64,000 nucleotides of DNA, taken from contig CABIWB010000007.1 of the NCBI GenBank assembly GCA_902362275.1, positions 55,401 through 119,400 of the forward strand, written 5' to 3'. This document shows, in pieces, positions 42,269 to 52,600 of this stretch; the first letter of the stretch is position 1, and the number at the start of each line of letters is the position of its first letter. The notes beneath the pieces are model-generated. The model was not told where the DNA came from, searched no databases, and was given only the letters and a program-made list of their open reading frames with translations. Source of the stretch: Coriobacteriaceae bacterium (GTDB lineage Bacteria; Actinomycetota; Coriobacteriia; Coriobacteriales; Coriobacteriaceae). Both the position numbers and the translations under genes were made by a program.

Positions 42269-44977
42269 CTAAAAACCAAAATCAGCAACAGGTGCAAACG
42301 AAACAGCGATGGTGTACGTCTCGCGCCAAACGATCTTGCCCGCCTCGCGCTCGCGGCAGACCAGATAGTACGGACCCTTTGCCGAGAATCCATCCGCCGC
42401 GCGCAGCGCAAACTTGGCATGCACTACGCGCTCCTGCGAATTAACAGAAGTCTTGTTAGCATGCGCCTTGACCGTATCGCTCACCTCGTTGCCGCTTGCA
42501 TCGGTAAACACCAGCTCGTATTCGCACGGCAAGACCTTGCCTTGGGCTGGTTCTTCCTGGATCAAGTTGAGCGAGAAGAGCGAGTTGGTCACCCGGCGCC
42601 CCTCACTTAGCACGCGCAACGTCGCCGCGCGCGTGTCGACAAAGTCCTTGGAACCCGAGCGCGCACGCCAAAATCCAATAACGGGCACGCAAAGCTCCTG
42701 CAGGCTCATGCCGCCGTGGACGTAGTTGTTAGTACCACCGGGACGCTTGAAGTGCACGTTCTCGCGCGGGGCAAACCCCTCAAAGCCGGCACCCAAACGT
42801 CCCATGTCAACATTAACAAACACCTCGCGTGCCTCGTCCGAAAGCTTGGCCACGGCCTCGTTGGGCACCACCAGATGACGCTTGCCGTGCATGACGGGAG
42901 CGTCAAGGAAGGGAAGATCTGGCTTGCCAAGCATCTGGCACTCGCTGAGCTCCCGGCGCGTGTAGATAAAGCCGTGATCCGCCGTTATAACAACACGAGC
43001 GCCCGGGGCGTCGGTGCACACGCGACGCGCCAACGCAGCAAGTTCCCCCACGGTGTCCGCACAGGCACCGAAGACGTCATCCTGCGTAGCGGCCTTCTCG
43101 CCCGTGGCATCGATCTTGTTGTGGTAGAGGTAGACAAGTCTTGAGTCCTTGAGCAGCGCCTTACGCTCGGTTCCCGCCATGTTGAGGTATGCGCTCGAGC
43201 GTAAAGCGCAGGCCGTGGGCTCAACGTGGGCAAGCACGGCCTCACGCTGCGGAGTCGTCGCAGTGGGCATGCCGTTAGCTAACACAAACGAGCCATCCGC
43301 TGCAAGTTCAAGCGCTTGGTGTGGCAGCAGCGCAGGCATACCTACCTCGGTAATGGAGGGAAAGACCGCCTGCATACTAGAAACCTTGACGTTGCCGCCG
43401 CGCTCGCGCTCGAGCAGCGCCGCAACGTCGCGGGCTACCTCATAGCGCAACGCGTCACTCACGATAACGACTGTCGTTTTGGCAGAGCCCACATAGGTGG
43501 GCAGCACATGCCAGTAGAACTCATCCTGCCGCGCAGGGCCATCGATGTAGCCGCAATCGGCCCACTCCCCTTGCGCAGCGGCCGCCCAGCAGGTATTGGC
43601 GTCGACCAAGAACCAGTTACTGTAGAGATTCTCCGCCCAATCCACCACAGCTCGGGCAGGTTCCTCGAGTACATCGCACTCGACGGAGCGCGCCCGCAGA
43701 TACGCGGTGCACATATGACGATAGGCGGCATCCATGGCATACCAATCGGACGTGTAGGCATCCCACACCTGCTGGGGCTGCGCCAGATGGAAGCCGCCCG
43801 CATGCGCCTGCCTAAACGCGCACATATCGGCCACAGCGGCAAGCAGGTCAAAGTAGCTCTCGACACGACGGTACCAGCTTAGGTCGCAGCGACGCGCACC
43901 AAATGCGCGCGTATCCTCAACACGGTCCGCGCCCTGGGCAAACGAGCAGAACAGCTGCGAGAGCACAGCCTCATTGACGCACGGAAACACATCAAGCGAG
44001 GTCAGCACATCGATCGGCAAGGTCTCGAACCGTGCAAAGAGTCCGCGGGCGTCCTCAACCAAACGGCAGATCTCAAATAGGTCCTCGCTCGACGCCTGGG
44101 TATCGGCGGTCTGGTCCCACGTACGCACCGCCTCAAGGCAATAGGGGCCGTAGGCGGGAGCCACATAGCTTTCGAGTCCCTTGAGCGCTCCCTCGGGAAG
44201 CGCGGTAGACGCCGCTGTAAGGAGCACATGGGATGAAAGCATAAGCAATGAGTCGCGCTCATACAGCGGTCCCTCAAACCCATAGCAGCGAAGCATAAAG
44301 GCAGAGAGCACATCGCGCACGCAGTACTTGTCCATCAACTCGGCCAGCGCCTCGGGACCCTCGTGCAGCAGCATGGTCATACAGCCACGCAGCACAAACG
44401 CGGGGCGCGCGTCACCAAGCTCTTTACCGCCAAAAATCACCGTAAGGATGCCGAGTTCGATATCGGATGCGCCCGAGGCATGCGGAACACACGCGGCAAA
44501 CTTAGTGCAGCGGGTCTTGGCATCAAAGAACGTCTTATGCTCGCGAAGGCTCTCGCGCACGGCGTCGATATTCTCGATGCCCAGCTGATCGACCAAAAGC
44601 GAAAGATAGTCAGCCTGGAACTGATCGGCATACAGCTCAACATCGGCAAGCCAATCACCCTCAAGCCTGCCGTGCGGGCAACGGCGATACAGCAAGATAT
44701 CGCTCGCAAGGTCATCGCGGTTGATGAGCTTCTTGACGGCAAACATACGGCCCTCGCAGGCCTCAACAAAGCGCACCGGACGCTCAAAGTCACCGTGAGC
44801 AGGCATTACGCCAGCATCGGCCCCCACGCCGTCGAAACCCTCGGCAGCCAATCGCTCAAACTCAGGAGCAAACTCGCCGTCCGCATCGTGCCAAACCACC
44901 ACACGGCGGGGCATGCATGCGAGCAACGGCTGCAAAAATCGCAGCTTGAGCTGTTCTTCTACATCGATCTTGGGCAT
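42269..44977 (-). CDS. pglZ: BREX-1 phosphatase-like protein PglZ
   Basis: 902 residues. The N-terminal third (RRVVVWHDADGEFAPEFERL) is the BREX-1 PglZ type A region. The alkaline-phosphatase-like PglZ domain lies in the C-terminal half: VVIVSDALRYEVARDVAALL, AVFPSITEVGMPALLPH, SRLVYLYHNKIDATGEK and VVITADHGFIYTRREL hold the expected metal-binding Asp/His residues. PglZ is needed both for host methylation and for phage defence in type 1 BREX, and interacts with other BREX parts. The start is 23 bases behind the C-terminal PglX gene, and the stop is 11 bases before brxL: one operon. Confidence 0.95.
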   Translation of the reverse strand: MPKIDVEEQLKLRFLQPLLACMPRRVVVWHDADGEFAPEFERLAAEGFDGVGADAGVMPAHGDFERPVRFVEACEGRMFAVKKLINRDDLASDILLYRRCPHGRLEGDWLADVELYADQFQADYLSLLVDQLGIENIDAVRESLREHKTFFDAKTRCTKFAACVPHASGASDIELGILTVIFGGKELGDARPAFVLRGCMTMLLHEGPEALAELMDKYCVRDVLSAFMLRCYGFEGPLYERDSLLMLSSHVLLTAASTALPEGALKGLESYVAPAYGPYCLEAVRTWDQTADTQASSEDLFEICRLVEDARGLFARFETLPIDVLTSLDVFPCVNEAVLSQLFCSFAQGADRVEDTRAFGARRCDLSWYRRVESYFDLLAAVADMCAFRQAHAGGFHLAQPQQVWDAYTSDWYAMDAAYRHMCTAYLRARSVECDVLEEPARAVVDWAENLYSNWFLVDANTCWAAAAQGEWADCGYIDGPARQDEFYWHVLPTYVGSAKTTVVIVSDALRYEVARDVAALLERERGGNVKVSSMQAVFPSITEVGMPALLPHQALELAADGSFVLANGMPTATTPQREAVLAHVEPTACALRSSAYLNMAGTERKALLKDSRLVYLYHNKIDATGEKAATQDDVFGACADTVGELAALARRVCTDAPGARVVITADHGFIYTRRELSECQMLGKPDLPFLDAPVMHGKRHLVVPNEAVAKLSDEAREVFVNVDMGRLGAGFEGFAPRENVHFKRPGGTNNYVHGGMSLQELCVPVIGFWRARSGSKDFVDTRAATLRVLSEGRRVTNSLFSLNLIQEEPAQGKVLPCEYELVFTDASGNEVSDTVKAHANKTSVNSQERVVHAKFALRAADGFSAKGPYYLVCREREAGKIVWRETYTIAVSFAPVADFGF

Positions 44978-45000
44978 GAATATCCTTACCGTATCTGCAG

Positions 45001-45969
45001 TTACTTAATCTTCGCCAGCACATCCTGAAACTTGGAGTAGTTGACCTTGACGCCGTCATCCAGGTCGATCTTAATCATCTGGTCTGCCAAGTGGTGCAGT
45101 TTCTCCTCGTAGCCAATAGTCTCTTTGAGCTGGTCGTTAAGCTTTTTGACGCGCTTGTCCAAGCGCACGCGCTCGCCGCGCTCGGCGGTGGCAAGGGCAT
45201 CGTTGGCATAGCCGATCTGGGCACGGTAGCGCTCCTGCTGCCCATGCACATAGTCGGTGCGGATGCGGGCCAACAGGTCAGGCTGGTAGCGATGCATGTA
45301 AACAAGGCACTTGAAGCCGTTCTTCTTGCCGCTGTCGAACAACCAGTAGATGGGGCGCTTCTTATAGGTCTGGCAGTGGTCCTTAAAGAAGTCCTTCAAA
45401 AAGTAGGTGCGGATTACCTCGCGCGGGGTACCCTTGCCGCCGAGTGCCTCGGCAATAAAGGCCAGGTTCTGCTCAAGCGTCTCCTCGCCATACACGGTGC
45501 GCACAAAGTCGATAAAGTAGCGCACGATGTCATCATCAAAGTACTCGTCATCGGTAATGGGCAGCACGTTATCGCTATCGGGCATAAAGGTCACATGGTC
45601 AGAGTTGGGCATCTTGGCCAGATAGTCATCGACTGTGGCGCCCTGATCGGCCAGGACCAGCCCGTCCACATTCAGCGAATAGCGGCCAAACATGCAGCCC
45701 ACGGCATAGCTAATGAGCGAGGTGATCTCGTCGCGCTTGGTACGCACGTATTTGTTACCCTTATAGCTCTCGGGAATCTCGTCGGCGGTGTCGAAGATGC
45801 GCGCCACCGAGACGTACTTATCCTCGACCTCGATAGGCACCTCGCCCTCCATGTTGTAGATCTTGGCAAAGATCCGGTTGAGCTCTTCCTCGTTAGCGCG
45901 AAGCTGCTCAAAGCGAGCATTAACCTCGGCCTTGCGCGCCTCGTATTTATCGGCCAAAAGCGTTGCCAT
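45001..45969 (-). CDS. pglX: C-terminal part of PglX, encoded as a separate protein
   Basis: 322 residues; ATG at 45969 with GGAAGG six bases upstream (an ATG at 45990 has none). The sequence is the C-terminal region of BREX-1 PglX: FEQLRANEEELNRIFAKIYN, SLISYAVGCMFGRYSLNVDG, VRTVYGEETLEQNLAFIAEA, IRTYFLKDFFKDHCQTYKKR, PIYWLFDSGKKNGFKCLVYM and RIRTDYVHGQQERYRAQIG. In ordinary PglX (~1,200 residues) this block follows the methyltransferase and target-recognition part in one chain. Here stops in the frame upstream of the ATG rule out a simple continuation, and two genes lie between the halves. Its own ribosome site and place directly before pglZ argue that it is translated. Confidence 0.9.
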   Translation of the reverse strand: MATLLADKYEARKAEVNARFEQLRANEEELNRIFAKIYNMEGEVPIEVEDKYVSVARIFDTADEIPESYKGNKYVRTKRDEITSLISYAVGCMFGRYSLNVDGLVLADQGATVDDYLAKMPNSDHVTFMPDSDNVLPITDDEYFDDDIVRYFIDFVRTVYGEETLEQNLAFIAEALGGKGTPREVIRTYFLKDFFKDHCQTYKKRPIYWLFDSGKKNGFKCLVYMHRYQPDLLARIRTDYVHGQQERYRAQIGYANDALATAERGERVRLDKRVKKLNDQLKETIGYEEKLHHLADQMIKIDLDDGVKVNYSKFQDVLAKIK

Positions 45970-46121
45970 TGTGCTGCCTTCCGTTTCCATGGTCTTGCAA
46001 TTAATCGGTCGCCGTAAAGGAATCAGGCTCGGAGCTCAGCCCTATGCGCCGCGCGACACCCGCGTATCTCTTGCTCGAAAGCAGCTGATTCGTCTTAATT
46101 GCGCGATATGAAATCGCTCTC

Positions 46122-46580
46122 CTATCCAACGGAAGCTTTCAAATCGACTTCATGCCACACGTATCTGCCAAACACTCCCAATGCTGGACTAAACTCAAAT
46201 GCGCATTCTCGAGATTCGCTCCTTTCCGAAATTACAAGGAGCAATCGAGATCCCCCCAATAGATCGCGAGCGTTCCCACAGCGACAAATCGCATGGTAAT
46301 CTTGCGAACCGACTGTCTTCTCGGTAATCAAAAATGAAAGCGTTGCTAAACCAGACGGATCAAAATAAGGGGTACCATGAGCGGAAACGTTGCACATGTG
46401 CGGCTCCCCACACATTATTAAATCGAGCTGCAAAACCGCATCCGTTATCGCAAAGTCCTCTGACTTTTCCTGCTCAACGCACTTCAGCTCAATGCATATT
46501 TCTCTGGTCTCACCACGGAGAAAACGATCGACCGCCTGTAGGTCGTAATTTTGAGGTTCATAAATACAACAATCAGACAT
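46122..46580 (-). CDS. Unknown 152-residue protein inserted between the PglX halves
   Basis: Starts at 46580 behind AAAGGT. Its sequence (MSDCCIYEPQNYDLQAVDRF, RGETREICIELKCVEQEKSE, FSPALGVFGRYVWHEVDL) contains five cysteines and a mixed alpha/beta pattern; I recognise no family. Base composition is clearly lower in GC than the BREX genes around it. It is codirectional with the operon, 42 bases after the HTH gene and 152 bases before the PglX C-terminal gene. Confidence 0.6.
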   Translation of the reverse strand: MSDCCIYEPQNYDLQAVDRFLRGETREICIELKCVEQEKSEDFAITDAVLQLDLIMCGEPHMCNVSAHGTPYFDPSGLATLSFLITEKTVGSQDYHAICRCGNARDLLGGSRLLLVISERSESRECAFEFSPALGVFGRYVWHEVDLKASVG

Positions 46581-46622
46581 GGTTATTACCTTTCGAAACT
46601 ACAGCGTCCTTGCGGAAGCAGC

Positions 46623-47129
46623 TTATCTTTGGATAATTTGATTTATTGCACTTCCGGCAATAATACCCACGGCATCGGCAGTCCACTTCAGTGCCGTAGG
46701 CGTCTCATTTATAGCCTTGTCATTCTGACCGCGGCCAATCAAAGCAAGGCCCTTTTTCGTTATTTGTAAGCCAACACCTTCTTGTGAAAACGCCAAATAA
46801 TCGGCGTCTTTCAACGATTGAATGCACCCAGCGATATCGACTGCCGGAATACCCCAAGCAGAAACGTCGATTTCGGAAATACGCTCGTTTTCAAGCTCGA
46901 TTATCTGCCACAGCAGCTCCCTTATGATGCATGCATCTATGGGACGCTTCGCATCACAGGGGATGATCCACCTGAACGGGAAGGAGGTTTCTTTTACCGC
47001 ACCAGAAATCAAATCAGCTCTACACCAGGCGGAAACATCTCGTTTATCGGCGTTCCACTTTTCAGCACACTCCGCTGTAGTTCGTTTCGTCTCTTCGACA
47101 AGTTTGTAGGATTTAGCCACAATGCTCAC
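46623..47129 (-). CDS. Helix-turn-helix protein inserted between the PglX halves
   Basis: 168 residues from a GTG that directly abuts the pglX stop (TAG then GTG), so translation is probably coupled. The N-terminus TTAECAEKWNADKRDVSAWC, followed by RADLISGAVKETSFPFRWII and PCDAKRPID, has the pattern of MerR/excisionase-type DNA-binding domains seen on mobile elements (helix-turn-helix, then a wing ending in Trp-Ile-Pro). The middle (IQSLKDADYLAFSQEGVGLQ, ITKKGLALIGRG) could be a second winged helix. The C-terminal 25 residues (LKWTADAVGIIAGSAINQII) are hydrophobic. Composition is AT-rich compared with its neighbours. Possible autoregulator of the locus or relic of an insertion. Confidence 0.65.
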   Translation of the reverse strand: MSIVAKSYKLVEETKRTTAECAEKWNADKRDVSAWCRADLISGAVKETSFPFRWIIPCDAKRPIDACIIRELLWQIIELENERISEIDVSAWGIPAVDIAGCIQSLKDADYLAFSQEGVGLQITKKGLALIGRGQNDKAINETPTALKWTADAVGIIAGSAINQIIQR

Positions 47130-49565
47130 CTACAACAGCGGATGACGTTTGAAATCCCAGGAGGTTTCAAACGAGTCCCAATCGGCATCAGCAATGGACA
47201 CCGATTGGTCGGCATAGTCAACAACTTCAGTGTCAAGAGCGCTTGAAGGAGGCATCGGAAGCGAGAGGACATCACCAACCGTTGTATTCAAAGTCGGATT
47301 AATCGCATCAAGTAGCTCTGAAGCAATCGATGAGTTCAGGAACGCCAAATCGATAGACAAAGCTCTTTCGCTATCTTGATTAGACATGAAAACTGTCGGG
47401 GCACCAGAAGTGAACAGCTCACCTTGGTCTTTTACTCGAAACGAGCAGCGACCCGACGTGATTAAGCCCCAACAAATTCCCTTCCTTTCGATGGACCCAG
47501 ATTTAGGAAGGCCGCCATGCTGGTCATAAAAATCGTTAGCTTCATCAGACCAGTTCACTACGTCATATTTCATTCCAGACCATCTAGAGAAACCGCCGCC
47601 GTTCGACAACGGCATCCATAACCTCCCAATTAAAGAAGCTGGGACCTCCCACCAATTCCTGACATATTTCTCATTGTCATGAGTTTTTAAACGGCCACCT
47701 GACACATAAGCAGACTTCATCGTTCCTAGCTCAAACATGTGCCCATATTTCTCGGAAAGCCAGTAGGCGATGGGAGTGCCGGGAATCTGCTTGAAGGTCT
47801 CGGCGTCGCGGCGGTAGAACTCAGTCTCCCCAGCAGAGAACGAAACAGGGTTCCCAGCCGCATCCAAGTCTTTAGCTTCGATTCGACAATAAGAACCAAG
47901 GCTATTTGTACGGCAATTAGCAAACACCGTTGCAGAAGTATTGAATGCAATCCTCATCACCATATGCCCCATGTAGCACATGGAAACGATTGATTTACTG
48001 TCAAGAACTCGACGCCTCATTGCCTCAAAGCTACTCAGAAACATCCAAGATGCCATCGTAACCATCGCTGAATAGCCGCGGTCCTTCGCCAGGTTGAACC
48101 CGCGCTCGATAAAGCACGTGCAGAGGTCGCTCTTCACGTCGGGGTAATTCTTCTTGACCCACTTGCTCATGAATGGATTAAAGCTGCTGCTGCCCATATA
48201 CGGAGGATTCGCCACAGTGCAGGTAAAACGACGGGACAGCTTCTCGCAGATGGCGGCAGCGCTTTCGAGCTTAGTTTTGGCCGTAGCGGCAAAAAGGTCA
48301 TCGGAACAACTCGCGGCGGCAGCCTTGAGCTCGTCGATCTCGTCCTCTGAGGGATTGAGCAGCGAACCGATCTCGCCCAAATGACTCAGCTCCTCGGCGA
48401 GCTTCTTGTTACCCGGCAGCTCGTTCTCCCCTAGCGGGATGCTCGAGAGCACGGTAACGTCGGCGCGAACGCCACGCCTAAAGAGGCGACGGTCGTGCTC
48501 GCGGGCGCACATGGCAAGCGCCAGCTCCGCGATCTGTGCCGAGCGGGAATCGATTTCCATACCTGCAAGGTTTTTAGTAAGAATGAGCTCGGGAATCTCG
48601 CGCTCACGATAGCCGCGCTCCTCGTACATATGGAAGAGCAGCTCAAACGCATAGACCAAGATATGGCCCGAGCCGCATGCGGGGTCGCAGAGGGTTATCT
48701 CCTCGGGACTCGAAATGCGGATGAAGTCCTCGTGCTCAGCATCGGGCTCGATGTAATACTCCATGCGCTCGCGTAGCGAACTCCCCGGATTGTTGAGCAT
48801 CCACAGACGGCCGAGCGAGTTCTCGACCATATAGCGCACGATCCACTCGGGGGTGAAGAGCTGCGTAGCGGGCGCGATGTCCGCCGCCGCTGCCTTGCGC
48901 TTGGACTTGAAGAACTCGTCTTTAACGTCGGCATTGTAGTACTGATACATCCAGCCCAGAACGGTCACGCCCTCGCGCCAGTCCTCGTCAGTGAGGACGG
49001 CATTGAGTTTGCCCACCACACTGTCAGCCATCATGAGGCCCTGGGGCAACAGCAGCTCCATGGCTCCGCCCACGCGTTCAAAGACGCCCGGCAGGCAATC
49101 GGCAAGCTCCTCGCACTGGGCAACAAACAGGTAGCGCCACAACGGTTCATCCAAGCCCGCCATCTTGAGCTCGGCTATGCGATCGGTATCGGCCGTCGTT
49201 ATTTCCACGTCCAGAGCGTTCTCCACGGCCTCGCTGCCATGGCTGCCGTCCGCACGACTTAGCATGCGCATATGGCTGGGAAGCCATCCGCGTGCATCCA
49301 TGAAGCGAATGGCCACGATGCGGTTGAACCAGGTGTAGGCCGCACGGTCGCGCAGCGCCTCGTGACCCACCTCTGCCTGCATGCGCAGCAGTTCGTCGCG
49401 TTGCTCAATCTCAGCCGGACTTAGGGGCAGGCCGCTGACGGTCTCGGACCCAACGGGCGCGGGTGCAGGTTCGGTGATGCCGTAGCGCACCATCTGCGCC
49501 TCCACGCCTTTGATGAGCTCCGTACGGGCCCAGGTGCAGAAGCTCTTAAGAGCAGAATCGTTCAT
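47130..49565 (-). CDS. pglX: BREX-1 adenine DNA methyltransferase PglX, N-terminal and target-recognition part
   Basis: 811 residues. MNDSALKSFCTWARTELIKG and WFNRIVAIRFMDARGWLPSH are PglX N-terminal blocks. The SAM site is LCDPACGSGHILVYAFELLF (near residue 290) and the catalytic N6-adenine motif is VANPPYMGSSSFNPFMSKWV (near residue 450). Residues ~560-780 form the target-recognition region (WWEVPASLIGRLWMPLSNGG, WGLITSGRCSFRVKDQGELF, INPTLNTTVGDVLSLPMPPS). The chain ends at FETSWDFKRHPLL-stop, exactly where a normal PglX goes on into its C-terminal domain, here encoded at 45001-45969. PglX methylates a non-palindromic site to mark host DNA. The lower-GC content of the target-recognition part fits the usual exchange of this region between strains. 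Confidence 0.93.
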   Translation of the reverse strand: MNDSALKSFCTWARTELIKGVEAQMVRYGITEPAPAPVGSETVSGLPLSPAEIEQRDELLRMQAEVGHEALRDRAAYTWFNRIVAIRFMDARGWLPSHMRMLSRADGSHGSEAVENALDVEITTADTDRIAELKMAGLDEPLWRYLFVAQCEELADCLPGVFERVGGAMELLLPQGLMMADSVVGKLNAVLTDEDWREGVTVLGWMYQYYNADVKDEFFKSKRKAAAADIAPATQLFTPEWIVRYMVENSLGRLWMLNNPGSSLRERMEYYIEPDAEHEDFIRISSPEEITLCDPACGSGHILVYAFELLFHMYEERGYREREIPELILTKNLAGMEIDSRSAQIAELALAMCAREHDRRLFRRGVRADVTVLSSIPLGENELPGNKKLAEELSHLGEIGSLLNPSEDEIDELKAAAASCSDDLFAATAKTKLESAAAICEKLSRRFTCTVANPPYMGSSSFNPFMSKWVKKNYPDVKSDLCTCFIERGFNLAKDRGYSAMVTMASWMFLSSFEAMRRRVLDSKSIVSMCYMGHMVMRIAFNTSATVFANCRTNSLGSYCRIEAKDLDAAGNPVSFSAGETEFYRRDAETFKQIPGTPIAYWLSEKYGHMFELGTMKSAYVSGGRLKTHDNEKYVRNWWEVPASLIGRLWMPLSNGGGFSRWSGMKYDVVNWSDEANDFYDQHGGLPKSGSIERKGICWGLITSGRCSFRVKDQGELFTSGAPTVFMSNQDSERALSIDLAFLNSSIASELLDAINPTLNTTVGDVLSLPMPPSSALDTEVVDYADQSVSIADADWDSFETSWDFKRHPLL

Positions 49566-49592
49566 GGTTGATGAGCCTTTCTAAACGCCATA

Positions 49593-49624
49593 AGCCACCG
49601 GCGCGCGCTTTGGCACCGGTGGCT
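49593..49624. other. Hairpin between brxC and pglX
   Basis: AGCCACCGG / CCGGTGGCT, a perfect 9-bp stem with a 14-base loop and no T tract, in the 66-base gap. It may protect the upstream mRNA or adjust pglX expression. Confidence 0.5.
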
Positions 49625-49631
49625 CCGCGGG

Positions 49632-52600
49632 TTAGTTGATACGGATCTCGTCGTTTGCAGCGAGCGCCTGCATAAGGCGGGAGCGCAGGTCGTCCACGTA
49701 GCGCTCCACGTCCTCTGCGGACAAGAGACGACTCGGCTTGGCCAGATCAGCGCGGCGCACAGTCTTGATCTTGCGCTGGGGCTTGGGCGCGGGCACGGGA
49801 GCAGACGATGCGGCGCCCTTGTTGGAGACCTTCTTGACCACCTCGCCCGTACTCATGACCTCGGTGGTGCGGCGCTCGTTGTCCATACGCACGCGGGCCT
49901 CATCCACAGCGTCGTACATCTCGTTGGCCGCCGCACTGAGCCAGTCGCCCCAGTTAGTTGCAACAACGCTCAGTTCGTTGAGACTTTGAGCGCTGTGGGC
50001 ACGGTTTTTGAACGACTCGTATTTGGTGCCGGCGTCTGCTATGGCATCCTTGGCCTGATTGACAAAGCCCTTTTGACTCTCGGCCTGCGTCCGCAGGTCT
50101 TGCAGATCGCTCTCGATGCGACACAAAAACTCATTGCGGCGGATGCCCAACAGCTTTTTCATGTCATCCTCGACGGGATCCATAAGCGGCTGCAGGTCTT
50201 TAATACGGCCGTAGGGCTTGGGATCTTTGAGGATCTCACGAACCTTTGCCACGTTCTCCACCGCACCGGGAATGTCATCGGAGGCATACTCGATACCCTC
50301 GGTGCGGCTCAAGAAATCCTTGGCGTGGTCAAACGCTGTTCGTTGGTTGGACTCGAAGAACTCAACCACCTTGTCAAAGTCTTCCTTGGCATCGAGCAAG
50401 CGCTCCTCATGCTTGGTGAACGTGGTCAAGAACGCCTCGGACTCGTTCTGGTCCTTAAGGACGTCGGCCGCCTCCGAGCGCATCTTCTCGCACTCGCTCT
50501 CGCCAGGATACGGATAGAGCGGTTTGATGCCCGTATAGTAGTCGCGTGCTATGGCGAGGCACGACTCGCGCAAGTCCTCAAGGCGCTCCTTGAGCTCGAC
50601 CACGAGCCTATCCTCGTTGGAGGGCACGGTCTTGAGATCAAACAGGTCACACATGAGTTCGCCCGTGGCGCGCAGCAACCGATCGCTCATGCGCATGCGC
50701 AAGCGCACCTGGGCCTTATCGGCATCCTTGCGCAGGAGCGCCACCATGCGGCTGTCGTTAGCTTGAACCGTCTGACCGCCAAACAGCACCTGCGCGCGCT
50801 GCTCCACCACAAGCTGCGCCACCACATTTGCGATGTCGACCTCGCGCCAGCCAAAGGGCCTTTGCTGGTACTGGCGCTGGATATCGCCCATAGCGGTATC
50901 CAGGTGCCGCTGGTGCTGCACTTTGAGGTAGTCCTCGACCTCTTTGAGCGCACGCGTGTTACCTGCATCCATGCCAGCGAACCCCACTTGAACGTTGCCC
51001 ACCAGAGTAGAGCGAATATCGGAATCGCTCGTGACCGGCGCGCCGATATAGTCGGCCTTTTCAAAGACCACATCGCACAGCTGTGCCAGCACCTGCTCAA
51101 AGACCTGAGCGGGTTTGGCAGCACGGATCTCAATCATGCGCCCGTTGACGGCGCATCGTGCATGGAGCACCGCCTCAGCCAAAAGGGCGTCAGCCTCTTT
51201 CTCGTTAAAGTCCTTCTCGCGCATTTTGGCCTCGACAATCTGGCAAGTACTCGGCGGTAACTCCTGCAGATTGCGCGTCTGGGCGTACATGCGAATCTTA
51301 GCGGCGTTGACGAGTGGGGCCCAATAATCCACCTCGTCGCTCAAGGCCACGATGGCCTTATCCACGGATTTCAATGCCAGCTCGGCATCGTCCGAACGGC
51401 CCAGATCGCTGGCCATAGTCACCACGGAAAGTTCCATGCCGCCCATGCTGGTACCGTGGATTGAGCCGTCCACATAGCGGTCAAACGGAAAGTCGTTGGC
51501 CCCGCGGTTAAGTTTGCGCGCAGTGTAGATGCTTTCGAACAGGCGCTTCTTGATGTACTCAATCACCTTCGCGTTGTCGATCGGGGTGCGTGCGATCTCC
51601 TGCGCTATCTCCTGCTCCTCGTCGGTGAGGAAGCTATAGGTATCGCCCTGGCGTGCCACGTAGCTCTCGCGCTCCAAGCGGGCGAGAGATTCCTTGACGC
51701 GGTCCTTAAGGGCGCGCTTGTCCACGTCCAGGCTATCGATCATAAGGATGGAGATGTTCTCGACCGTGGCCTTGACGTAGCCGATGTAGCGGATCAAGTA
51801 CAGGAGCTTAAGCACCCGGACATCGTAGCTCTCAAGACCCTCTGCGTTTTCAGCCGCGCGCTCCGCACAGACGACGACCTGAATGATGCCGTGCTCCAAA
51901 TCCTTGGAGATTGTGTCGAAGAAGCGCCAGAACGGCACGAGTGCACCAGTCTGGTCATGCTGGATGGCCTGAGCGCTCTCCTGAAACGCGCTCAGCATGG
52001 AGCGCTCGCCCGTGGACATGTGCTTGGCCTTAACACCGTGCTTGCGTACCTCGGTCATCACGTCGGGCAGAAGCTTAAACTGATAGCCCACAAACGGGTA
52101 GCTGGCCACAAAATCCTTGGAGTTGGCGAAGCCGGCAAGGTCGGAGCGCGAGCCACCCTCAAAGGTAAAGTTGTTTTTGAGGACGGCGGCGTCTTGCTCG
52201 TAGACCTGTGCAAGCATATCGACCGCCGGCGCGGTCTTCTCGAGCACACGGCGCTGGATGACCTCGTCCACGCTGGAGCTGGAGAGCGAAAGGCGGGTAT
52301 TGAAGCGGCCTTGGATCTTTGAAAAGTCGTTGCCCACGGGCAGGCTCAGGTTGTCGATGGCCTCCTGGCTCGTGACCATCACCCACACGCGGCCACCGCA
52401 GGCGGCACCCAGCTCCTCGACGATGGTCTGAAGACTCAACATAAGGCTTGGATCCCGGTCGTTTGTAATAAACTGACCCACCTCGTCGACCATAAAGAGC
52501 AAACGGAAGTTGCCGCCGTGGGCCGCTGCCTGAGCGTCCACGTAGTCCTTGACCTTTTTGGCAAAGACATCAGGGGCCAAAACCTCGTCCTCAGAACCCT

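Noticed and set aside
47149..47174. Inverted repeat GTTTGAAA/TTTCAAAC at the end of the pglX N-terminal gene as a recombination site
   Set aside because: It arises from the conserved protein sequence FETSWDFK and has no partner copy near the start of the C-terminal gene.
49986..51260. A 424-codon plus-strand frame inside brxC
   Set aside because: Antisense shadow of brxC, without start signals or recognisable domains.
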